From assembly GCF_004212215.1 (NCBI RefSeq), contig NZ_QVFV01000003.1:186001-250000 (forward strand): DNA of 64,000 nt, in the 5' to 3' direction. A model generated the notes under the pieces. It was not told the DNA's origin, searched no databases, and saw nothing but the letters and a program-made list of their open reading frames with translations. Source of the DNA: Leptolyngbya iicbica LK. GTDB lineage: Bacteria > Cyanobacteriota > Cyanobacteriia > Phormidesmidales > Phormidesmidaceae. Shown here one piece after another: positions 54,832 through 62,051 of the stretch. Both the position numbers and the translations under genes were made by a program. Each line of letters opens with the position of its first letter. The first letter of the stretch is position 1.

Positions 54832-55863
54832 ATGGATTCCAAAATCCCCTTCCTATCTGACACCCTAGATCGCCACCAGTCCTGGACGCACCTCCAAACC
54901 ATCATCCCTAACTTGCGGCGAGTCACCGCCGCCATGCTGATCCGTCATAAGCCCGGACGCCGTGCCCTGATCGAGTACCAGCTCGAAACCTCAGACGGCC
55001 CTCTCAGCATCCTGGGGAAAATTCGTGCTAAAGGCACCGACTGGCACAGCTACAACATCCAACAAGCCCTCTGGAATGCCGGCTGGGCAGCAGACAGTCT
55101 CGATCGCTGCTCCGTCCCCGAACCCCTCGGCGTCATCCCCGACTGGCACATGGGGCTTCAACGTCGCGTTCCCGGTGTACCCGTAACGGAAATTCTGCCC
55201 ACCGCTGCCGGGATTCCCCTCGCCCGCCGCATCGCCGCCCTGGCCCGCAAACTCCATCACACCCCCATCCCCACCCCCAAAAACCACACCCTCACAGACG
55301 AACTCCGCATCCTCCACGATCGCCTGCCCCTCGTCGCCGACCAACATCCCCAACTGCGATCGCGCCTCACCACCCTCCTCCAAACCTGCGACACTCTCGC
55401 TGCCCCCCTGCTCCCCCGCCCCCCTGCTCCCTCACCCACCCACCTCACCCACCCACCCACCTCCCCATCCCCCCATTCCCCCGCTCTGATCCACCGCGAC
55501 TTCTACCCCGACCAGATTCTTGTCGACCGAGATCGCCTCTGGCTCGTCGACCTCGACCTTTGCTGTCAGGGAGATCCCGCCCTCGACATCGGCAACTTCA
55601 TCGCCCACCTCACCGAGCAAAGTCTGCGAGAAACTGGGGATCCGGCGACCATGAGTGCCCAGGAAACGGCCTTTCGGGATGCCTATATACAAGCGGCAGA
55701 AGGGTTCCATGAAAACCACCTGCGGCGGGCGATCGCCCATTACACTCTATTGAGCCTGGTGCGGCACATTCACATCAGCACCCGCATTCCGTCCCGCCGT
55801 CATTTAACGGCAGCAATGCTGACCCTCTGCGAAACTCGACTCCAGCCATTGCGAGAACCTTGA
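54832..55863 (+). CDS. Aminoglycoside-phosphotransferase (APH)-fold kinase
   Basis: A 343-residue kinase-like protein. The N-lobe has RHKPGRRALIEYQLE and ILGKIRAKG (Lys for ATP). The catalytic loop is LIHRDFYPDQILVDRDRLWLVDLDL with the HxD pattern and DLD in place of DFG, then GDPALDIGNFIAH. The protein may phosphorylate a small alcohol or sugar rather than an antibiotic; context suggests a role with the glycan pathway (inference). Directly before the HRD motif is a ~27-residue Pro/Ser/Thr/His insert made of a pyrimidine tract, which is unusual. It starts 14 bp after the ABC gene stop. Confidence 0.85.
   Translation: MDSKIPFLSDTLDRHQSWTHLQTIIPNLRRVTAAMLIRHKPGRRALIEYQLETSDGPLSILGKIRAKGTDWHSYNIQQALWNAGWAADSLDRCSVPEPLGVIPDWHMGLQRRVPGVPVTEILPTAAGIPLARRIAALARKLHHTPIPTPKNHTLTDELRILHDRLPLVADQHPQLRSRLTTLLQTCDTLAAPLLPRPPAPSPTHLTHPPTSPSPHSPALIHRDFYPDQILVDRDRLWLVDLDLCCQGDPALDIGNFIAHLTEQSLRETGDPATMSAQETAFRDAYIQAAEGFHENHLRRAIAHYTLLSLVRHIHISTRIPSRRHLTAAMLTLCETRLQPLREP
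55402..55486. repeat. Pyrimidine-rich low-complexity tract inside APH gene
   Basis: About 85 bp of C-rich, almost pure pyrimidine/A sequence with repeats of CCCACC. The minus strand therefore holds many G-runs and could form G-quadruplexes. It encodes the Pro-rich insert before the catalytic loop. A related tract lies at 50347-50380. Confidence 0.8.
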
Positions 55864-57374
55864 GAGAGACCGCATCGCAAATCGCTAAAGCTTTTAATAT
55901 CTATTGTTGCGAAGTTCTGTGGTTGAAATCTTTGGCATATAACTGGCAATTTCTCGGCGTGGCGCGTACCCGCATTTTGATTTGGTCTCTAGCCCTGATG
56001 ACGCTGTCCAGTGTGACTTCGGTGCTAGTGATTCGGCAGGTTTTGTTTGCCAAGCTTGAAGATCGCATTCAACAATCCATGCAGCTCGAAATCGAGGAGT
56101 TTCATCAACTTCGGGCAGGCAATAATCCCCAAACTGGGCAACCCTTTCAAGATGACGTAGAAGCGATTGTTGATGTTTTTTTATCGCGCAATATTCCGGA
56201 AGATGACGAATATTTAATTGCGATTGTGGATGGCGAATTTTACCGGGCGAGTTCCTTGGCGCTGCCGCCGGCGCTTCAGCCCGATGGGGCTTTGATGCAA
56301 CGTTGGGCGAGGCTGAGCCAGCCCCGACAGGGCATTGCTGTGACCTCTGAGGGCAACATTCTGTACCAGGCTGAGCCGATCCGCCCCAATTCAGAGTTGT
56401 CGTCTAGTGTGGAGACGGCGCGGGGGGAAGATATCTTCGTGGTGGCCTATCTAACAACGGGCGAACGGGACGAGGTGAACGAAGCGGTGCAAACGGTGAC
56501 GCAGGTGTCGTTGAGCGTGCTGGCGATCGCTTCCCTCTTAGCCTGGCTGGCGGCAGGTAAAGTCCTTGCCCCTCTGCGATTACTGAGCCAAACCGCTCGT
56601 TCCATCAGTGATGCCAACCTGACTGAGCGGATTCCTGTCCGGGGGAGCGGCGACATTGCGGAACTGGCCATCACCTTCAATGACATGATGGATCGTCTCG
56701 AGGCCACCTTTAACAGCCAGCGGCAGTTGCTCAACGATGTGGGACACGAACTGCGCACACCGATGACGATTATTCGCGGTCACTTAGAGCTCATCGGTTC
56801 CACCTCTGATGAGCAGCAGGAAACTCTGGATATTGTGCTGGATGAGCTCGATCGCATGAGCCGCTTTATCAACGAACTGATGCTGCTGGCCAAGGCGGAA
56901 CGTCCGGACTTTTTGACCCCTGCCACCATTGATCTGACGCTGTTTACCGAAGAACTGTTGACCAAAATCACCACTTTGGGCGATCGCCACTGGCGGCTAG
57001 ACGCGCTGGGAACGGGGCAGTTTGTGGGCGATCGTCAACGCCTGACGGAGGCGATTGTCAATCTGGCACAAAACGCGATTCACCATACCGACCCCAGCGA
57101 TACGATTATGCTTGGATCCGCATTGCGCCAGGGGCGGATTTATCTTTGGGTCAAAGATACGGGCGAAGGCATCGACCCCGCCGACCAGCAACGGATTTTT
57201 GAGCGCTTTGTGCGGGGGCATAGCCGTCACCCTCATCCCGAAGGTACCGGCCTCGGCCTTGCGATCGTGCAGGCCATTGCCATTGCCCACAATGGCGACG
57301 TCACGCTCACCAGTCATCCTGGTCAGGGCGCGACCTTTACCCTGGTGTTACCTTACCTGCCACCTCCGGACTAG
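55860..57374 (+). CDS. Membrane sensor histidine kinase (HAMP-HisKA-HATPase)
   Basis: A 504-residue classical kinase. Transmembrane helices lie at about 38-60 and 217-238, enclosing a ~155-residue extracytoplasmic sensor of unknown type, followed by HAMP (about 240-290), HisKA with the phosphoacceptor in DVGHELRTPMTII (about 300), and HATPase with NLAQNAIHHT, DTGEGI and GTGLGLAIVQAI. The start is the TTG at 55860, which overlaps the APH stop; an internal start could shorten it by up to ~22 residues. The response regulator begins 5 bp after the stop, so this pair is a complete two-component system. Confidence 0.92.
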   Translation: MRETASQIAKAFNIYCCEVLWLKSLAYNWQFLGVARTRILIWSLALMTLSSVTSVLVIRQVLFAKLEDRIQQSMQLEIEEFHQLRAGNNPQTGQPFQDDVEAIVDVFLSRNIPEDDEYLIAIVDGEFYRASSLALPPALQPDGALMQRWARLSQPRQGIAVTSEGNILYQAEPIRPNSELSSSVETARGEDIFVVAYLTTGERDEVNEAVQTVTQVSLSVLAIASLLAWLAAGKVLAPLRLLSQTARSISDANLTERIPVRGSGDIAELAITFNDMMDRLEATFNSQRQLLNDVGHELRTPMTIIRGHLELIGSTSDEQQETLDIVLDELDRMSRFINELMLLAKAERPDFLTPATIDLTLFTEELLTKITTLGDRHWRLDALGTGQFVGDRQRLTEAIVNLAQNAIHHTDPSDTIMLGSALRQGRIYLWVKDTGEGIDPADQQRIFERFVRGHSRHPHPEGTGLGLAIVQAIAIAHNGDVTLTSHPGQGATFTLVLPYLPPPD

Positions 57375-57379
57375 CCAGC

Positions 57380-58048
57380 ATGAGTCGCATCTTGATCGTG
57401 GAAGACGAACCCCGCATTGTCTCATTCTTAGCCAAAGGATTGCAGGCCAACGGCTTCACCACGACCCATGCCCCCGATGCCGCTCAAGCGAGGAATTTGG
57501 CCCTGGACGGCGACTTCGACTTGATCATTCTCGACTTGGGCCTGCCCGACCAAGACGGCATGATGTTGCTGAATGAACTGCGTGGCCAAGGCTTTGGCCA
57601 GCCCATCATCATTCTCACCGCCAGAGATGACATCCACGACAAGTTGGATGGCTTTGCCGCCGGAGCGGACGATTACGTCACTAAGCCCTTCCGCTTTGAA
57701 GAACTACTCGCCCGCATCAAGGCTCGTTTGCGCAACGCCCAGCCCCAGACCACACCCAACGACCATCTGCTGACCATTGGGGCGATCGAGCTAGATCAAC
57801 TGACCCACCGTGTCCAGGTATCTGGTCAGATCGTCGAGCTCTCTGCCCGCGAGTTTGCCCTGACCGAAACTTTCATGCGCCATGCCGGTCAGGTCCTCAG
57901 CCGCGAACAGTTGCTCGATCGCGTGTGGGGCTACGATTACGACCCTGGCTCCAACATTGTGGATGTGTATGTCGGCTATTTGCGCAAAAAGCTGGGCGAT
58001 CGCTGCATCGAAACCGTGCGGGGCATGGGCTACCGCATGCTCACCTAG
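57380..58048 (+). CDS. OmpR-family response regulator
   Basis: A 222-residue transcription factor. The receiver domain (about 1-118) has IVEDEPRIV with the acidic pair, DLIILDLGLPDQDG with phosphoacceptor Asp (about 52), LTARD and DDYVTKPF (Lys about 102). A winged helix (about 125-220) has REFALTETFMRHAGQVLSREQLLDRVWG and NIVDVYVGYLRKKLG with RGMGYRM at the end. It is the partner of the kinase 5 bp upstream. Whether it controls the adjacent cassette is not shown by the sequence. Confidence 0.95.
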   Translation: MSRILIVEDEPRIVSFLAKGLQANGFTTTHAPDAAQARNLALDGDFDLIILDLGLPDQDGMMLLNELRGQGFGQPIIILTARDDIHDKLDGFAAGADDYVTKPFRFEELLARIKARLRNAQPQTTPNDHLLTIGAIELDQLTHRVQVSGQIVELSAREFALTETFMRHAGQVLSREQLLDRVWGYDYDPGSNIVDVYVGYLRKKLGDRCIETVRGMGYRMLT

Positions 58049-58497
58049 TCCAGGGATAGCTGGTAGCTGGCCACGTTCAGTTGAAACAACCACAACATTG
58101 GCACTGGCATGCCGTCGATCATATAGCGCCGCGTAATCGCTCCGGACATCCCCATGCTCTAGAACCCTGCCCGACAGCGCGATATCACTGCGATCTCCCG
58201 ACCGCAGAGGATTTCTGCCATGAACCCTACCGCTATCACCACCACCCGCCAAATCAATTACCAACGCCGCCTGACAGCGATCGTCCAATGTCTCGTCATC
58301 GAACTGGGCGAATCTCAAATACTGCCTCACCGAAGGTCGCCAAGACGCCCACTTAGGAATCAGGATTTTATAAAATCCAAGTTTTGTCTGGCAGACATCT
58401 TGCCTGCTCTTGAACAGCCGAGACGGCTGTTCACACTTAATTTAATTCCAATTCCTTAGAGACTGCCGCCGCTGGCACTGATACCGCGATCGACTGC
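58049..58497. other. Intergenic region with repeat copy F
   Basis: A 449-bp gap between convergent genes. It holds repeat copy F (58356-58455). Small frames at 58081 and 58220 include the repeat and look non-coding; a decayed gene remnant cannot be excluded. Confidence 0.5.
58356..58455 (-). mobile_element. MITE-like element, copy F
   Basis: A complete 100-bp element in reverse orientation, nearly identical to copy E (about four differences), flanked by the direct repeat TTA (58353-58355 and 58456-58458). It contains GGATTTTATAAAATCC and the GAACAGCCG/CGGCTGTTC hairpin. It lies between the response-regulator and DICT-kinase genes. Confidence 0.9.
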
Positions 58498-59904
58498 TTA
58501 GCTGTGTAAGGGCAGCTTGACGATGAAATGGGTCCCCACATCGGGCTGACTCTCGACGCTGATTTGGCCGTCGCAGTACACCAGGAGTTGCCGCACGATC
58601 GCTAACCCCAGGCCCACGCCTTCTTCTATGCCGCTGGCCTGGCGACCTTGATAAAAGTGCTCAAACACATGGGGCAGCTCATTTTGGGGAATCCCGACCC
58701 CGGTATCTTTGATACTAATCGTCAGAAACTCTTCTTCATCGGGCTGCGCCGTGACCCAGACCTCGCCCCCCGGCTCAGTAAACCGGATACTGTTGCTGAG
58801 CAGTTGAATGACAATTTGCCGCACCCAATTTTCGGGGCAGCAGATGGGAGGCAAGTTGTTGGGTACGGTATAAGCCAACCGAATGCCCTTTTCTTGCGCT
58901 AAAGGTTGATAGGTGCTGACCACCCCAGGCAAGACGTCAAATAAGTTGACGGGCTCGGGCTGAGCGGTCATCACGGTGCGTTCGATTTGCAGGAGTTCCA
59001 ACACGCCGTTGATGAGGTTGACCTGGCGATCGCACTCACGACTAATCATGTCTAGATAGCGCTGCCGCTGCGGGGGCTTTAGATTCGGGGAAGACAAGAG
59101 CGGTAGCGCCGTTTTGATGCTGGAAAGCGGGGTGCGTAACTCTTGTCCCACTGTATTGAGAAAGTCATCTTTTAACCGCAATGTATTCATCAACGACTCG
59201 TTTTGCGTTGACAGGCTAGATGCGGTCATGGCTTGCCGACGGTATGACCGCGCCTGGCGTTGCAACCGTTCTTGATGGCTGCCAGCTTGCTGCGCCACGG
59301 CATCAAACAGGGCAGGATGACACTGTTGGGGTAAGCGGGTGCGATCGCCCCACTGAGCCAACAATGCGGTCACAATGGGCTGCTCGGGCTGCTGCTGCAC
59401 ACTGCTGTGCAATGACTGCTTGAGGTCGGTCACAAAGTCTTGAATGAGGCCCGTTTGAAACGTCAGGCGATAGTTGACGATGGGCAAAGTTTCGTCCTCA
59501 ACGCCGGCCACAGTTGACTCCGAGGCTTCATCGTTGATGTTGGTAGGGGTTGCTTCGCGATCGCCATGGAGCCAAAATGCAACCGTGTCAGAAATTCCCA
59601 AAACAAAATATTCTCCCTGCATTGGGGCGGCATCGGGGATGAGAATCGGTTGCTGCCAAGCCGGAATATCAGTGGCGTCACGCACCCACAAAAAGATCTC
59701 TGGTGCAGGGTTGATGGCCTGACGATAGTGCTGTAAATCCAGCCACCAGCTCTTGCCACGCGGCAGTTTGGCAAATAAAGTGACTGACATATTGAGTTGT
59801 GCCAGTGCTTCCAAAACTGTCTCAATTTGCCTTTTAAAGCTGCGGGGTGAAACTTGAATGGACGGTAAAAAAATCGTTGAAATCTGCTCAATCCTGTGAT
59901 CCAT
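58498..59904 (-). CDS. DICT-domain histidine kinase homologue lacking the phosphoacceptor His
   Basis: A 468-residue cytosolic protein. The N-terminal ~165 residues look like the DICT domain (a cyanobacterial sensory module: FKRQIETVLEALAQ, FVLGISDTVAFWLHGD, YRLTFQTGLIQDFV). A coiled coil leads to a HisKA-like helix: FLNTVGQELRTPLSSIKTAL. At the phosphoacceptor position the codon is CAA (59143-59145), giving Gln254 instead of His. The HATPase domain looks intact (NSIRF, DTGVGI, GVGLGLAIVRQLL). So it may bind ATP but not autophosphorylate by the usual route, or act on another protein. Confidence 0.88.
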   Translation of the reverse strand: MDHRIEQISTIFLPSIQVSPRSFKRQIETVLEALAQLNMSVTLFAKLPRGKSWWLDLQHYRQAINPAPEIFLWVRDATDIPAWQQPILIPDAAPMQGEYFVLGISDTVAFWLHGDREATPTNINDEASESTVAGVEDETLPIVNYRLTFQTGLIQDFVTDLKQSLHSSVQQQPEQPIVTALLAQWGDRTRLPQQCHPALFDAVAQQAGSHQERLQRQARSYRRQAMTASSLSTQNESLMNTLRLKDDFLNTVGQELRTPLSSIKTALPLLSSPNLKPPQRQRYLDMISRECDRQVNLINGVLELLQIERTVMTAQPEPVNLFDVLPGVVSTYQPLAQEKGIRLAYTVPNNLPPICCPENWVRQIVIQLLSNSIRFTEPGGEVWVTAQPDEEEFLTISIKDTGVGIPQNELPHVFEHFYQGRQASGIEEGVGLGLAIVRQLLVYCDGQISVESQPDVGTHFIVKLPLHS

Positions 59905-60281
59905 AAAGACAGGAACCTGTGACGACGGTGCTCAAACACAACTCAAGGCATAGCAGTGATATGACATCACTTTAAAGTGGCTAATGCCCTATGCCGTTGG
60001 GGAGAGCTTTGCCCAGCGGCGACAATTTGGGAGGCAAAACAGGAACACAGACACCCTGTTTGAGGCTTAATGAATTTAAAAAAATCATCTTTAGCATCAA
60101 ACAAGCTAGCTCTAACAGCCTATCTTGCCTGCATCTGAAAAAAGTATCCTGTTTCTGTGAATTAATGTAATGACCACCATAGAAACTCACCGTCAGTCGC
60201 TGCAAAGTGGCGTCGAATGCGTCACGTCGGTGTTGCCGTTGGCATCAAAAAAAGCCTCAATTTGCTCAGCTAGTGATGTTA
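59905..60281. other. Intergenic region upstream of DICT kinase
   Basis: A 377-bp gap with the kinase promoter region. An inverted repeat AAACAGG/CCTGTTT lies at 60037-60061. No gene or clear promoter boxes seen. Confidence 0.45.
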
Positions 60282-61343
60282 CTAAGTTGCTAAATAACCG
60301 CGACTGGCAAAGGGTAGATCGACCACTGTGGCTGACTGATTGTCTACTGTCACCGACAATCCCAAGCCGCCCGCCTTGGTGCGAATGTAACCTAAGGCGA
60401 TCGCGCCCTCGGCGGTGGGCACACAACTTGTGACCACGCCCACCTTGTTGCCCTCCACCATGATCGGGGTGTCCGGTGCCACTGGGGCGGCCAGCTGGAG
60501 CCCCCAAAGCTGTTGCTTGACGCCTTGATAGGTTTGCAATCGCGCAATGGTTTCTTGCCCGATGTAGCACCCTTTGTCGAAGGAGATGGCTTGCCAGAGC
60601 GCTGCTTCGAGAGGGTTGTAGTCATCGGTGAGTTCGGTGCCGGGCAGTGGTCGCCCCTGCTCAACTCGCAGCGTTTGCCACCCGCGATCGCCCAGCGGCA
60701 CGGCTCCAGCATCGGTGAGCGCGGACCACAGGGGGCCACCCGCGTCTGCGGCCGCTATCAGCGTAAAGCCCGGCAGCGCCAGACCACTCCCGTTGGCCAC
60801 CTGCACCTCAACGCCTGCGATCGTCGCCACTTGATGGCTGTGATCGGGAGCTGTCGCCAGCTCTGACAGCCCTAGTTGAGCCAAGAGCGCTGGGCTGTCT
60901 GGCCCGATTATTGTAAATGCCACGGTGGTGGCTGTTTCATCGGTGAGTTTGACTTTGTCGGCAAAGAAAATGTAGCGATCCATCCATTGCATCAAGGGTT
61001 CCGCCTGTCCCGGTGAGGTGAGCAGCAGGACTGAATCAGCATCGACATAGGCGGTGACTAAGTCGATCGTGCGCCCAGTGGAGGTGACAAATACTGTGTC
61101 GCATCCTTGCCCCGGCTGCAATTGCTGCATCTGATTGGTGGTTTGGTTGTGCAGAAAGCGCAGGCGATCGCTGTCTGACACCCGAATGCGGCCCCAGTGG
61201 GAGCGATCGCACACTGCCACCCCAGACTGCGCGGCGGCTAACGCCGCTGCATCATTGCCAAAGGTCACTGGCACCGAGAGCTCCTCTGCAAACACAGCCC
61301 CTTGGTTGGTTTGTAAATCCTGCAATGCGTTGCCCATCGTCAT
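60282..61343 (-). CDS. YgfZ/GcvT-like folate-binding protein
   Basis: A 353-residue protein of the YgfZ (COG0354) family, implicated in iron-sulfur cluster maintenance through tetrahydrofolate. The diagnostic motif KGCYIGQE occurs at about residues 260-267 (SFDKGCYIGQETIARLQ). GcvT-like features include RGRI-type WGRIRVSDSDRLRFLHNQTTN near the N-terminus and a C-terminal VTVDN beta domain. I start it at ATG 61343; upstream extension to 61409 would add 22 less typical residues. It is divergent from the TfoX-like gene. Confidence 0.88.
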   Translation of the reverse strand: MTMGNALQDLQTNQGAVFAEELSVPVTFGNDAAALAAAQSGVAVCDRSHWGRIRVSDSDRLRFLHNQTTNQMQQLQPGQGCDTVFVTSTGRTIDLVTAYVDADSVLLLTSPGQAEPLMQWMDRYIFFADKVKLTDETATTVAFTIIGPDSPALLAQLGLSELATAPDHSHQVATIAGVEVQVANGSGLALPGFTLIAAADAGGPLWSALTDAGAVPLGDRGWQTLRVEQGRPLPGTELTDDYNPLEAALWQAISFDKGCYIGQETIARLQTYQGVKQQLWGLQLAAPVAPDTPIMVEGNKVGVVTSCVPTAEGAIALGYIRTKAGGLGLSVTVDNQSATVVDLPFASRGYLAT

Positions 61344-61505
61344 GACCACTTCTTCGCTGATCGCCGTCCCGACTATACCGTTGCAGAAAGGGTTTTGGCG
61401 AACCGCCATCTCAATTCACTGTCGACTCAAAGCGATCCTGCAAGGCCCAAGGGTGACCGCATCCGCAAGCTTTTAGAATAGGCTCAACCTGCTGCCAACT
61501 ACGCC

Positions 61506-61886
61506 ATGCCCCCTTCTCCTGATGCTGATGCCAAAGCTGCCAAACAGCAATTTTGCAATGAGGTCGTGCGGCATCTTAACCAGGTTGCGCCCGTCACGGC
61601 CCGTGGCATGTTTGGTGGCTACGGACTTTACCTTGAGGGCGTTATGTTTGCGCTCATCGCGGATGAAACGGTGTATTTCAAAGTGGATGAGGGCAATCGG
61701 GGCGACTTTGAAGCCTGGAAGATGCCGCCGTTCACTTACGACGGCAAAGGCAAACCGATCACCCTGTCCTACTACGAAATTCCGCCGCCGATTTGGGAAG
61801 ATGGCTCGGAATTGCAGCATTGGGTTGAGCGGGCTCACGCTGCAGGTAAACGAGCTAAGCAGGGGAAGCGGCGATCGCGGGCTTAG
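61506..61886 (+). CDS. TfoX N-terminal domain protein
   Basis: A 126-residue protein matching the TfoX N-domain alone: VTARGMFGGYGLYLEGVMFALIADETVYFKVDEGNR, then MPPFTYDGKGKPITLSYYEIPPPIWED. TfoX regulates competence in some gamma-proteobacteria, but the isolated N-domain is widespread and its role in cyanobacteria is unknown. Ends with a basic tail (KRAKQGKRRSRA). Start ATG 61506. Single gene. Confidence 0.88.
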   Translation: MPPSPDADAKAAKQQFCNEVVRHLNQVAPVTARGMFGGYGLYLEGVMFALIADETVYFKVDEGNRGDFEAWKMPPFTYDGKGKPITLSYYEIPPPIWEDGSELQHWVERAHAAGKRAKQGKRRSRA

Positions 61887-62051
61887 GTGTTCTCTAGAAA
61901 TAAATTTCCCATCGTAGGTTGGTGTCGAGGAACGAGGCCCAACATGCTTGAACCCTTGATGCTGTTGGGTTTCCTGACGTCAACTGCAACCTCCTCCACA
62001 CTTTCTTTCGGGTAATTTCTTTTTCAAAGCTCTCCTTAGACCGGGTTTCTA

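Noticed and set aside
25954-58455. The six repeats as a CRISPR array or as ordinary terminators
   Set aside because: They are spread over 33 kb in both orientations with target duplications, not regularly spaced, and lack T-runs after the hairpins.
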